From: an uncultured Oscillospiraceae bacterium
Lineage (GTDB): Bacteria; Bacillota; Clostridia; Oscillospirales; Acutalibacteraceae
DNA length: 13,967 bases
Direction of reading: 5' to 3'
Assembly: GCA_900553525.1 (NCBI GenBank)
Contig: USDZ01000029.1
Location: 1 to 13,967, forward strand
Positions 6,336 to 13,967 of this stretch are shown in pieces; position 1 is the stretch's first letter, and each line of letters starts with the position of its first letter. Both the position numbers and the translations under genes were made by a program. The notes under the pieces are model-generated. The model made no database searches and had not been told where the DNA came from. It was given only the letters and a program-made list of their open reading frames with translations.

Positions 6336-8636
6336 TTACCCGCACTTGGAATAGCCACAGTTGCGGCACATTACGCAGCCGCCCTCATGTTCGACTGCGG
6401 CGCCGCATTCGGGACAGACCCGAATCTGGGCGGCGACGGCCGGTTCCCGCGTCTCTTTCCGGGAAGCGGCGGCCGCGGCCTTTTCCGCTTCCTCGGTATT
6501 GCCGGCCACATAATGGGTGGCAACCGCCTTAAATTCCTTGGAGGCGACCACTTTTTCGATCACCCGGGCGATCGCATCGGGGCAGGAGGTACACTTCATC
6601 CCCGGCTGACGGATGGTGGAGGGACAGCGGATCCCGCGGAGCTGACCCGTGATGGTCTTGACGTCCATGCCCGACCGCAGAGCCACCGAAACAAGCCGGG
6701 CCGTCGCCTCAGACTGAGAAGGACAGCCTCCCGCCTTTCCGGTGTTGGTGAACACCTCGCAGATACCCTCTTCATCGTAATTGACCGTGATATACAGGTT
6801 GCCGCAACCGATGCCGACCTTTTCGGTCAGCCCCATCGTCACGTCTGGACGGGGACGAGGGACAATCGGAGTGCGGGAAGGCGCGGCCTCCGCCGGGATG
6901 TCGGAGGCGGCCGCCTCCTTCTTATCCTCTTTTTTGGCCAGGTTGAGCACCTGAATCTCCCGGCTGCCGTCCCGGTAGATGGTCACACCCTTGCATCCGA
7001 GTTTATACGCGAGAGTGTAAACCTCCGCCACCTCTTCTTCCGTCGCGTCGTGGGGGAAATTCACCGTTTTGGACACGGCGTTGTCGGTATGGTTCTGGAA
7101 GGCCGCCTGCATCTTGGTATGGTACAAGGGCGAGATGTCATGGGCGGCGACGAACACCCGCCGGATATCCTCAGGGATCTCTTCAAAATGGGCGATGGTG
7201 CCCTCTTCAGCGATACGGCGCATCAAGTCGTCGGAATACAAGCCCCGCTCTTCCAGCACCTGCTTGAGAACCGGGCTGACCTCCAGCATTTCGGTGCGGT
7301 CCATAACGCTGCGGATATATACATAGGAAAACACCGGCTCGACCCCCGAGGACACACCCGCGATGATGGACAGGGTGCCGGTGGGGGCGATGGTGGTGAC
7401 GGTGGCGTTGCGAAGAGGCTCCCCGTCCTTATAAATGCTCTCTTCAAATAGGGGGAAGGGTCCCCGCGTTTTGGCCAGTTCCCGGCTGGCGGCCCGGCCG
7501 GTGCTGGTGATGTAGGCCATCAGCTTGTCCGCCAGTTTCACCGCCTCGTCCGAATTATAGGGAATCCCGAGATAAAGCAGCATATCCGCCCAGCCCATGA
7601 TCCCCAGGCCGATTTTGCGGGTCTGCTTGGTGGTGCGGTCGATCTGCTCGAGGGGGTACCGGTTGGCGTCGATCACGTTGTCGAGGAAATGCACCGCCTT
7701 TTTCACCGTATTTCCCAGCTTGTTCCAATCGATCGCAGCCCGGCCCCCCTCGGTTTTTAACATCTTGACGAGATTGATAGAACCAAGGTTGCAGCTCTCA
7801 TACGGGAGCAGCGGCTGTTCGCCGCAGGGATTGGTGGACTCGATTTCCCCCTGGGAGGGCACCACATTGTCCCGGTTGAGGCGGTCGAGAAAAATAATCC
7901 CCGGTTCCCCGTTCCGCCAGGCAGCGTAAACGATCTTGTCGAATACCTCTTTAGCATTGAGCTGTCCGGTCGCCTGTTTGGTGCTCGGATCAACGAGGTC
8001 GTACATTTCCCCTTTCAGAGCGGCCTCCATAAACGCCTCGGTGATCCCCACCGAAATATTGAAATTGGTAATGTCGGCGTTATCCGCCTTGCAGTTTATA
8101 AAATTCAGAATATCGGGATGATCCACCCGCAGGATCCCCATGTTGGCCCCCCGCCGGGTGCCGCCCTGCTTGACCGCCTCGGTGGCCATGTTGAAGACCC
8201 TCATGAAGCTGATCGGCCCGCTCGCGACGCCGCCGGTAGAATTGACCGTGGAACCGGCCGGACGCAACCGGGAAAAGGAAAAACCGGTGCCGCCCCCCGA
8301 CTTATGGATGAGAGCGGCCTGCTTGATGGCTTCGAAAATCGCCTCCATGCTGTCCTCCACCGGCAGAACAAAACAGGCAGAGAGCTGCCCGAGAGGACGG
8401 CCCGCGTTCATCAGGGTGGGAGAATTGGGCAGGAATTCCAGATTGGTCATCAGCGCATAGAACTCCTCCTCCAAAGCGGCGGTATCTGCGTCCGGATCAT
8501 AGGTTTTGTCCGGCGCCGCGATGGCCCGCGCCACTCGCCGGAACAGCTCCTCCACTGTTTCGACGGGACGGCCCTGGCCGTCCCGAATCAGATACCGGCG
8601 CTCGAGTACCGTGCGGGCGTTTTTTGTAATCTCCAT
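6336..8636 (-). CDS. nrdJ: Adenosylcobalamin-dependent (class II) ribonucleotide reductase
   Basis: It reduces ribonucleotides to deoxyribonucleotides using a B12-derived radical, independent of oxygen. From the ATG at 8636 the protein has 766 residues. Active-site cysteines are visible: Cys88 (SACFVLP) and Cys282 (ESCNLGS), the expected redox pair, and Cys271 (NPCGEQ), the expected thiyl radical position; the 11-residue Cys271-Cys282 spacing matches the family. A TSCPD-like region lies near residues 620-690. The C-terminus is a cysteine-rich tail (Cys741, 744, 754, 757, 760, 765), likely a zinc and redox-relay element. An in-frame ATG at 8663 would add nine residues; 8636 is preferred by family N-terminus, although its AAAGGA is 12 nt away. 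It is monocistronic, with promoter 8792-8820 and an NrdR-like box. Confidence 0.96.
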   Translation of the reverse strand: MEITKNARTVLERRYLIRDGQGRPVETVEELFRRVARAIAAPDKTYDPDADTAALEEEFYALMTNLEFLPNSPTLMNAGRPLGQLSACFVLPVEDSMEAIFEAIKQAALIHKSGGGTGFSFSRLRPAGSTVNSTGGVASGPISFMRVFNMATEAVKQGGTRRGANMGILRVDHPDILNFINCKADNADITNFNISVGITEAFMEAALKGEMYDLVDPSTKQATGQLNAKEVFDKIVYAAWRNGEPGIIFLDRLNRDNVVPSQGEIESTNPCGEQPLLPYESCNLGSINLVKMLKTEGGRAAIDWNKLGNTVKKAVHFLDNVIDANRYPLEQIDRTTKQTRKIGLGIMGWADMLLYLGIPYNSDEAVKLADKLMAYITSTGRAASRELAKTRGPFPLFEESIYKDGEPLRNATVTTIAPTGTLSIIAGVSSGVEPVFSYVYIRSVMDRTEMLEVSPVLKQVLEERGLYSDDLMRRIAEEGTIAHFEEIPEDIRRVFVAAHDISPLYHTKMQAAFQNHTDNAVSKTVNFPHDATEEEVAEVYTLAYKLGCKGVTIYRDGSREIQVLNLAKKEDKKEAAASDIPAEAAPSRTPIVPRPRPDVTMGLTEKVGIGCGNLYITVNYDEEGICEVFTNTGKAGGCPSQSEATARLVSVALRSGMDVKTITGQLRGIRCPSTIRQPGMKCTSCPDAIARVIEKVVASKEFKAVATHYVAGNTEEAEKAAAAASRKETREPAVAAQIRVCPECGAAVEHEGGCVMCRNCGYSKCG

Positions 8637-8717
8637 GACTGGTCGACGTCCTTTCCCGTCCATCCCGCGCGGCCCGTTGTCAGTCCGTGCGGGATGTGCT
8701 ATACTAATCGTTGAAGA

Positions 8718-8770
8718 GAGGCGGTATTCGCCTCACAGTTATTCCACATCTTGTATTTTGGGGATAACTG
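8718..8770 (-). repeat. Hairpin and inverted repeat in the nrdJ leader
   Basis: Two elements lie in the untranslated leader. A perfect 6-bp hairpin GAGGCG/CGCCTC sits at 8718-8734. A 9-of-10 inverted repeat pairs CAGTTATTCC (8736-8745) with GGGATAACTG (8761-8770). There is no U run, so neither is a terminator. The second overlaps the weaker NrdR-like site at 8741-8756. Role unknown. Confidence 0.45.
8741..8756. promoter_or_regulatory. Possible second, degenerate NrdR box
   Basis: ATTCCACATCTTGTAT matches the strong box at 8783-8798 at 10 of 16 positions, including the whole TTGTAT end. It lies exactly 42 bp from it, four helical turns. NrdR usually binds paired sites on the same DNA face, so the phasing is suggestive. 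The sequence match alone is weak. Confidence 0.3.
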
Positions 8771-8782
8771 CAAAGAAATTCG

Positions 8783-8798
8783 GCACAATATATTGTAT
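8783..8798. promoter_or_regulatory. NrdR box over the nrdJ -10 region
   Basis: GCACAATATATTGTAT closely fits the palindromic NrdR consensus (acaCwAtATaTwGtgt) and covers the nrdJ -10 box and predicted start site. NrdR is the known ATP/dATP-sensing repressor of ribonucleotide reductase genes. Binding here would block RNA polymerase. No nrdR gene is in the window. Confidence 0.75.
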
Positions 8799-8820
8799 AT
8801 ACTCCGACTGGTGCTGTCAA
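8792..8820 (-). promoter_or_regulatory. Near-consensus promoter of nrdJ
   Basis: The minus strand has -35 TTGACA (8820-8815), a 17-nt spacer and -10 TACAAT (8797-8792). This is the closest match to the sigma-A consensus in the window. Transcription would start near 8785, giving a leader of about 150 nt. Confidence 0.85.
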
Positions 8821-8890
8821 GAGTCCCCAGCTAAATATTTTGCACGCAAGGAGCCCCGCGCGGCGCCGTCACAGGGAAAGGAGTGGCCGT

Positions 8891-9607
8891 ATGGCGCTTG
8901 AGTACGCTTGCCTGCATCTGCGCATCGCGCCGGGGACGGAGCTTCCCCGGGAACGCATTCTGTACGCCGTCACGTCTTATATGGACCGGATGGGGATGAT
9001 CCCCTGCGGACAGGAAAACGCCACCCGCACGGTCTGCTTCGCCCCGACCTCAGCCGGATGGTCGGTCTATGACGACTGTGCCGACCGGCTGGACATCCCG
9101 TCCATCGACGGATTGGGGCGGTGCCTGACCGACAAAATCGACTGCCGCGCCGTCGGCATCCTGGTTTCCCGCGAAGCGCTGATGCTCCGCCTGTACGGGG
9201 TGGGGCGGCTCCGGGATACCTATATCACCTCCCGCGCCGCCTTTGGACGAAAGCGCCGCTTGTGCGGGCGCCTATTCCGCCGGGGACGGTGCCGCGGGCA
9301 CGCCCTGCGCTGGCGTTCCTGTCTTTCCCCCGGCTGCACGGTTGCGGAACTGGCCGCGTTGTTCGAGCGCGGCGAGACCGAAGGAAGGGCGGTTTTCCCG
9401 TTGCTGATGCCGGTGCTGGGATTGGATGAAACCACGGCGTACGGCTTTGCGTCGTTGGAGGAGGCCGGCCCGGAAGGGCTGGTTCGGCTGTATTTCCGCC
9501 CCGGGAACGTGATCCATCAAGGATTCCTGGCCCGGCTGCTCCATCCGGAGGCCCGTGCCGTCAAGCCGGCAGCCGGAATCTCCCCGACGCCGCCGAAAGG
9601 GTATTGA
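8891..9607 (+). CDS. Conserved-looking protein of unknown function (238 aa)
   Basis: I do not recognise this protein. The ATG at 8891 has AAAGGAG about 8 nt upstream, which fixes the start; an ATG at 8840 would add 17 arginine-rich residues and lacks support. No signal peptide or membrane segment is visible. Residues 1-60 look like alternating strands and helices (YACLHLRIAPGTELPRERIL, then GWSVYDD), followed by LTDKIDCRAVGILVSREALMLRLYG. A strongly basic, Cys-containing patch spans about 120-144, and the C-terminal third is neutral or acidic. Ten cysteines are scattered, without a clear zinc-binding spacing. It is divergent from nrdJ and ends before the large palindrome at 9746-9784. GC-rich codon use matches its neighbours, so it is probably a resident gene. 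Confidence 0.7.
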   Translation: MALEYACLHLRIAPGTELPRERILYAVTSYMDRMGMIPCGQENATRTVCFAPTSAGWSVYDDCADRLDIPSIDGLGRCLTDKIDCRAVGILVSREALMLRLYGVGRLRDTYITSRAAFGRKRRLCGRLFRRGRCRGHALRWRSCLSPGCTVAELAALFERGETEGRAVFPLLMPVLGLDETTAYGFASLEEAGPEGLVRLYFRPGNVIHQGFLARLLHPEARAVKPAAGISPTPPKGY

Positions 9608-9745
9608 CCGGCCGACCAACCAATCCGCCGCGCCGGGATCCGCTTGTTGTTTTTCTTAATCTCCGCAGCAAAAGGGACTGTCACAATGCATGCACATAGA
9701 TAAAACAAAGAAAAGCCGCATTTTATGGCCCATAAGATATTCAAG

Positions 9746-9784
9746 GGGGCTGTTTGCAAAAGAAATTCTTTTGCAAACAGCCCC
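9746..9784. terminator. 39-bp near-perfect palindrome between convergent genes
   Basis: Two exact 19-nt arms (9746-9764 and 9766-9784) face each other across one base, A9765, and run GGGGCTGTTTGCAAAAGAA and its complement. It lies between the rightward unknown gene and the leftward fusion gene, so a bidirectional transcription stop is the natural reading. The flanks have only short T runs (TTT after the rightward arm, TT after the leftward arm), so termination strength is uncertain. The rest of 9608-9806 has no gene that I can see. Confidence 0.7.
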
Positions 9785-9806
9785 TTTCCATTTTCCTTAA
9801 AGCCGG

Positions 9807-12800
9807 CTACCAAAGGGGACGGACGATCTGATGCTCCGAATCGTCGGAAATCGAATAGTAATGGCGGAGAATCTGGATATAGCTCCATCCCTCTTCGCTG
9901 GCATATCCGACCGCGCCGTATTGGCTCATCCCCACTCCGTGGCCGTATCCTTTGACCGTGAAGGTCACATTTTTGGAATCGGGGTCGTAATCCGTGACTT
10001 CAAAGCAGTGCGAGCGCATCACGCCCGTGCCGATGGCGGAGCGGAGTTCGTTCCCGGTCAAATAGCGTGTCTCGCCATTCTTGATATAATAAAAACCGGT
10101 TTCATAGACATACCCTCCCTCGCCGTCGGTGCTCCGCACCGACACGGGGATTTCCTCATCCGGGATATGGAACTGTTCTTCCGGGATCTCATCGGGGTTT
10201 TTGGCCATCATCGCGTCCCGGACCTTCTGGAACAGAACATCGCGGTGAATGGTGACAGTCGAGGTCAGACTGACCCCGAAGCCCGACAGCCATTCCGCAT
10301 TGTCGTACCGGCTTTCCACCGACCGGCACCAAGGCAGATACCCGCCCCACACCCTTTCGCTGTTGGAGGTGTATCCGCTGGAATACGAAAAATAAGGGGT
10401 GGAGATGAGCTGCTGTGTCAGTTCGGTTTGTCCGGCCCTCAGTATCTTGACTCCCAGCACATCCCCGACCGCGTCGTAGATCTTTTTATCGGTGGGGTCA
10501 CTGTCCGGATTAAAGGGCTTGTACGGTATAGAATATGGCTGCCCCGACGCAATGATAAAGCTGTAGGAGGCGACGGCCTGCGCTTTTTGCGCTTCGGTGG
10601 AGACTTGCATAGTGGACGCCGAGCCGAGTTCCTGTTTGACCACACGGGCCAGCGCCGTCTGCAGTTCTTCCGGGGTGGTGGGCTCGAGCCTCTGGTATTC
10701 CTCGCCGTCCAACGTCAGGATGACCTTGAAGCGGCTCATGTAATCAGCCTCGGGTATCGTGCCCTCCACCGTGCCGTCCTCATCCGGAGTCGGCGACGTA
10801 ACCGGCGGTGTGGTGGGCTCGGTAGTAGGCGGTATGGTCACCTCGCCCGGGTCGGTGGGCGGGTTGGTGGACGGCCGCGTCCCAGAGGACGTCGTGGTTT
10901 CCTCCGTTTCCGTGGTCTGGATGTCGGACGAGGACTCCGTTGTGATCAGGGTGCTGTCCCCGCTGCTGCCGCTTTCAGTGGTGTCCAAAGCGGTGGTATC
11001 CGCCGTCGATTCCCCGTCCGTTGCGCGGCCCAAGGTCGTGGCGGTGGGAGTATCCGGTTCATTGATCTGCCGCCAGATCTCGGGCATGATCACGTCGGTG
11101 TTGATCCGCGCGGACGCCAGGTCGTTCTCCGTCGTCTCGCTGCCGCGCACCTGCCGGGCTACCACCACCAGACGGGCACCCGGAAACCCGAATTCCTCGT
11201 CTGCAGCAGTGGTCAGCATCAACAGATTGTCCCCGGCTTCCACCGTCGTAGGCGTATCGAAAAGGGAGCGCTTCCGGATCTCCAGAACAAACCGCAAAAA
11301 CGCCATCTCGTCGTCAAAGCGGTTGACATCAAATTCAAAATTGTTCGGATGTTCCTCTAGGGTGCTCACCACCATGACGGCGAACACCTTCCAGTCCGCG
11401 TTCTGATAGAGGGTATCCATCTCAATAAGCGGATGCGCCCGAAGAAAATCCAGTTCGGTGTATCCGGTCAGATCCGAAAACATCTGTCCGTCTCTCGTAT
11501 TGTTCCCATAAATCACCAGATTGCGGTTGACCTCGGAGGAACCGTATATCCTGGCCGTGTTGCTGAAATACGGTACCCCGTAGGAAGACGGCCTCTTATA
11601 AAAATTCCGTCCGCTGTAATAGCCATCTATCCAGCTTTGCACGACCGGATAGTGGATTTCCGTCTCCGGTATGCGGATCCAGCCGCGAATATCCTGGTTG
11701 GCGTCATACAACGCACCGAACTTGGCCAGCATCCCCTCGGGATAATCGCCCGAGGCGGCGATATTACCGCTGTCCGCGCCGCCCCTATCGTACATGTCCT
11801 GCAGATGCGCAAACTGCCGCTCGTTGAGATAGGGCGTGACCACATAGAAGTAAAGCAGCAGCAACACCGCCGCCAGCACCAGGGCCCCGCCGACGGCGAT
11901 CCCGGCGATTTTCAGGCGACGCGACCGCGCATTAACCGGGGCCGCCGATGGGATCACAACCGGCGTTTCCGCCCCGGAGTCCTCAATCAGCTCACCACCC
12001 GCCATAACTGTGGGCAGGGCCTCCAGATACCGGCGGACCAGATCGAGCGCATTGGAGGCGGCAATCTGCCGGATGGATTCCCGGTCCCCGGTTCCCTGCC
12101 CCGCTACAATCTGTTTAACCCATACCCGCTTTTCATCCGCCAGGGCCACATATACCGTTCCAACCGGTTTGTCTTCGCTCGGTTCGGGTCCTGCCACACC
12201 GGTGATCCCCACCCCGAGTTTGGCGCCTCCGACCCGCCTGGCGCCCATTGCCATCGCGCAGGCCGTTTCGGGGCTGACCGCTCCATGCTCCTCCAGCACG
12301 GCCTCGGACACACCCAGCACATTGTGTTTGATCTCCTTGGAATACGCCGCAATTCCGCATTCGAACACCGCCGACGCACCCGGCACCTCGGTGATGCGGG
12401 TGGACAACAGCCCCGCTGTGCAGGATTCCGCCGTGGCGATTTTGAGTCCCTTTTCTTTCAGAAGAGCAACCACGGCCTTTTGCAGGCTGCCCGCGTCCAC
12501 GCCGTATACGTTGACACCGAGCCGTCCGCGGATATCCTCCACCACCGGCGCGCACATGGCCCGCGCTTCCTCCAAATCGTCGGCGCGGGCCGTAATCCGG
12601 AGCACCACCTCGCCATCCTTGGCATAGGGGGCGACCGTCGGATTTTCCCCGCACATTAAATCCGCCAGTCGTTCGGCGACGGCGGATTCGGACAGCCCGA
12701 ACACCCCCACCGTCCTTGAGAAGATGGTGCCACCAGAAAATCGACTCAGATAAGGGGCCACATAATCGTTGAACATGGGGATAAGTTCTCTGGGAGGGCC

Positions 12801-13250
12801 AGGCAACAGAATGATGCTCTGGCCGTACCGCTCCACGGCACAGCCCGGTGCCGTGCCGTGGTCATTTGGAAACACAACACAGCCCGCGGGAAGCATGGCC
12901 TGCTTTCGATTGTTCTCAGTCATCTCGCGTCCGGTGTTGCGAAAGTATTCTTCGATGCGCCGCAGGCTCTCCTCATGGAGTTCCAACGGGAGGCCCAGAA
13001 CCCCGGCCACCGTTTCGCGGGTCAGATCGTCCTGGGTGGGGCCAAGCCCCCCTGTCAGCAGCACCATATCGCTACGGCTCATCGCCAGGCGGAGCACTTC
13101 CTCCAGGCGGTCGATATTGTCTCCGACCGTGGACTGATACAGCATCCCGATCCCGTAAGCGGCAAGCTCACGGGAGAGAAACTGGCTGTTGGTATTCACA
13201 ATATCTCCCAGCAGCAGTTCCGTGCCGACGGTGATGATCTCCGCGTTCAT
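9807..13250 (-). CDS. cinA: CinA - membrane helix - pseudo-sortase B - SpoIID fusion protein
   Basis: One 1147-residue frame joins parts usually encoded separately. Residues 1 to about 412 are a complete CinA: the MoCF-type domain (GTELLLGD, LLTGGLGPTQDD), known in homologues as an ADP-ribose pyrophosphatase, then the nicotinamide-mononucleotide amidase domain with nucleophile Ser276 in AESCTAG. After Arg442/444/445 a single helix (448-471) should leave CinA in the cytoplasm. Residues about 520-702 are a class B sortase fold (GWIRIPETEIHYPVVQ, VIYGNN, RLVVVAR), but the catalytic His is Asn583 and the Cys is Ala682; Arg693 remains. A Ser/Thr/Pro linker (about 732-832) leads to a SpoIID/LytB domain (about 840-1147) with Glu874 (KQELG) and GYGHGVGMSQYG around His1104, a peptidoglycan lytic transglycosylase family. 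GGGAGG lies 6 nt before the ATG. It follows thiI by 79 nt, probably as an operon. An assembly error at the junction near Met416 cannot be excluded. Confidence 0.9.
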   Translation of the reverse strand: MNAEIITVGTELLLGDIVNTNSQFLSRELAAYGIGMLYQSTVGDNIDRLEEVLRLAMSRSDMVLLTGGLGPTQDDLTRETVAGVLGLPLELHEESLRRIEEYFRNTGREMTENNRKQAMLPAGCVVFPNDHGTAPGCAVERYGQSIILLPGPPRELIPMFNDYVAPYLSRFSGGTIFSRTVGVFGLSESAVAERLADLMCGENPTVAPYAKDGEVVLRITARADDLEEARAMCAPVVEDIRGRLGVNVYGVDAGSLQKAVVALLKEKGLKIATAESCTAGLLSTRITEVPGASAVFECGIAAYSKEIKHNVLGVSEAVLEEHGAVSPETACAMAMGARRVGGAKLGVGITGVAGPEPSEDKPVGTVYVALADEKRVWVKQIVAGQGTGDRESIRQIAASNALDLVRRYLEALPTVMAGGELIEDSGAETPVVIPSAAPVNARSRRLKIAGIAVGGALVLAAVLLLLYFYVVTPYLNERQFAHLQDMYDRGGADSGNIAASGDYPEGMLAKFGALYDANQDIRGWIRIPETEIHYPVVQSWIDGYYSGRNFYKRPSSYGVPYFSNTARIYGSSEVNRNLVIYGNNTRDGQMFSDLTGYTELDFLRAHPLIEMDTLYQNADWKVFAVMVVSTLEEHPNNFEFDVNRFDDEMAFLRFVLEIRKRSLFDTPTTVEAGDNLLMLTTAADEEFGFPGARLVVVARQVRGSETTENDLASARINTDVIMPEIWRQINEPDTPTATTLGRATDGESTADTTALDTTESGSSGDSTLITTESSSDIQTTETEETTTSSGTRPSTNPPTDPGEVTIPPTTEPTTPPVTSPTPDEDGTVEGTIPEADYMSRFKVILTLDGEEYQRLEPTTPEELQTALARVVKQELGSASTMQVSTEAQKAQAVASYSFIIASGQPYSIPYKPFNPDSDPTDKKIYDAVGDVLGVKILRAGQTELTQQLISTPYFSYSSGYTSNSERVWGGYLPWCRSVESRYDNAEWLSGFGVSLTSTVTIHRDVLFQKVRDAMMAKNPDEIPEEQFHIPDEEIPVSVRSTDGEGGYVYETGFYYIKNGETRYLTGNELRSAIGTGVMRSHCFEVTDYDPDSKNVTFTVKGYGHGVGMSQYGAVGYASEEGWSYIQILRHYYSISDDSEHQIVRPLW

Positions 13251-13329
13251 ACAAAACCTCCCGAAATGGCGGTTGCTAGTCGGTCGAAGCCATCCGATCC
13301 GTTCTTGTCCGGCGGCTGGACATCCGAAA

Positions 13330-13967
13330 TCAAAGCGTTTTGCGACGAATCCCTGCGACCGCCTCTTCCATCAATGCCTCGACGTCAAGCGCCGCCTCCG
13401 CCTCTTCCAGCATGGCAAGACGGGGCCTTGTGCGGGGATGACGCGGGGTGAAGACGGTGCAGCAATCCTCGTATGGCTGAATCGACGTCTCAAACGTGCC
13501 GATCCTCCGGGCAATGGCAATGATCTCCTCTTTATCCATGCCAATGACCGGACGAAACACCGGCAGCCCGGCAGCCGCGTCGGTGCAGGCGAGAGCGGGA
13601 ATGGTCTGGCTCGCGACCTGGCCGACGCTCTCCCCTGTGATGAGCGCGCCACAGTCTTCCATAACGGCCACCCGCGTGGCGATTTTCATCATGAAGCGCC
13701 GCATGATCAGGGTGAACAGTTCCTCGGGACAAGCCCGGCCGATTTCTTCCTGGATATGGGTAAAAGGCACAATGTGCAGCCGGATCCGCCCGGCGTAAGT
13801 GCCCACCTGTCTGAGAAGGGATTCCACCTTCATCTCCGCCCGCTCGCTGGTATAGGGCGGGGAGGCGAAATGCACGCAGGTCAGCTCGATGCCCCGCTTG
13901 GCCATCATGTAACCGGCTACGGGGGAATCGATGCCCCCCGAGATCAGCAGGGCCGCCCGTCCGCCGG
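13330..13967 (-). CDS. thiI: tRNA 4-thiouridine synthase ThiI, C-terminal part (5' end outside window)
   Basis: ThiI adenylates tRNA uridine 8 and transfers sulfur to make 4-thiouridine; it can also feed thiamine thiazole synthesis. The 211 visible residues start inside the PP-loop ATPase domain: SGGIDSPVAGY (encoded near 13924-13941) is the ATP-binding loop. Family motifs follow: CVHFASPPYTSERA, MEDCGALITGESVGQVASQT, PVFRPVIGMDKEEIIAIAR and QPYEDCCTVFTPRHPRTRP. The protein ends about 45 residues after that last motif, so there is no C-terminal rhodanese domain; it is the short form seen in Bacillus-type bacteria, which take sulfur from a dedicated cysteine desulfurase. No desulfurase gene is visible here. 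The frame is open to the window edge. Confidence 0.96.
   Translation of the reverse strand, partial: GGRAALLISGGIDSPVAGYMMAKRGIELTCVHFASPPYTSERAEMKVESLLRQVGTYAGRIRLHIVPFTHIQEEIGRACPEELFTLIMRRFMMKIATRVAVMEDCGALITGESVGQVASQTIPALACTDAAAGLPVFRPVIGMDKEEIIAIARRIGTFETSIQPYEDCCTVFTPRHPRTRPRLAMLEEAEAALDVEALMEEAVAGIRRKTL

Noticed and set aside
6066..7451. A rightward open frame of 461 codons.
   Set aside because: It crosses the endonuclease promoter and the nrdJ terminator and is antisense to the conserved nrdJ C-terminus, so it is not a gene.
8736..8770. DnaA boxes and a possible replication origin (TTATTCCACA and TTATCCCCA-like motifs).
   Set aside because: Both differ from TTATCCACA, there are only two, and no dnaA, dnaN or AT-rich unwinding region is present.
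9671..9690. A GGGACTGTCACA-like string resembling insertion-sequence ends.
   Set aside because: There is no transposase, no matching inverted end and no target duplication in the window.
9831..11360. A long rightward open frame (509 codons).
   Set aside because: It lies wholly antisense to the fusion gene, has no ribosome binding site, and its product is arginine-, histidine- and glycine-rich without recognisable domains, typical of a shadow of a GC-rich gene.
11433..12659. A rightward open frame of 408 codons.
   Set aside because: It is antisense to the CinA and sortase-like parts, and there is no initiation signal.
1..13967. CRISPR array, tRNA or rRNA genes, prophage structural module.
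   Set aside because: No regularly spaced direct repeats, no tRNA-like cloverleaf or rRNA signature sequence, and no capsid, tail or integrase proteins were seen on either strand.

Overview
The window reads as the chromosome of a GC-rich, Gram-positive member of the Clostridia, plausibly Oscillospirales-like. This is an inference from strong AGGAGG-type ribosome binding sites, sigma-A-like promoters, a class II (B12-dependent) ribonucleotide reductase, a SpoIID domain, a sortase-B-like domain, a ThiI that ends without a rhodanese domain, and a lipoprotein glycosidase. No taxonomic marker is complete enough to name a genus. Layout from left to right. (1) The start of the S10 ribosomal-protein operon, transcribed leftward: a promoter at 806-834, a leader of about 350 nt with attenuator-like hairpins, rpsJ with a GTG start, and the first codons of rplC at the window edge. 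(2) Two divergent small XRE-type regulators (862-1173 and 1291-1515) sharing an intergenic region with repeated AGTAC/GTACT inverted repeats, a layout like a miniature CI/Cro switch. (3) A non-coding stretch of 370 nt with two large inverted repeats and a candidate promoter, then a secreted lipoprotein glycoside hydrolase of family 2 with a clear bidirectional terminator. (4) An AT-richer leftward cassette: a BglII/BstYI-like restriction endonuclease, an MT-A70 adenine methyltransferase separated from it by 2 nt, and a small membrane protein. It has its own extended -10 promoter and looks horizontally acquired. (5) Leftward nrdJ, with a near-perfect promoter (TTGACA, 17 nt, TACAAT) whose -10 is covered by an NrdR-box-like palindrome. 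(6) A rightward protein of 238 aa with no recognised function. (7) A leftward pair, thiI (5' end outside the window) followed by an unusual 1147-aa ORF. That ORF fuses a full-length CinA (pyridine-nucleotide enzyme) through one transmembrane helix to a sortase-B-like domain, a Ser/Thr/Pro-rich linker and a C-terminal SpoIID/LytB domain. The sortase-like domain has lost both the catalytic His (now Asn583) and the catalytic Cys (now Ala682), so it is probably a pseudo-enzyme. This fusion is the most unusual item in the window. How the genes work together: most are independent housekeeping transcription units (translation, tRNA thiolation, dNTP synthesis, nucleotide repair). The restriction cassette and the regulator pair look like accessory insertions. 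The fusion protein, if real, would place a cytoplasmic CinA enzyme and an extracellular peptidoglycan-acting domain on one polypeptide.
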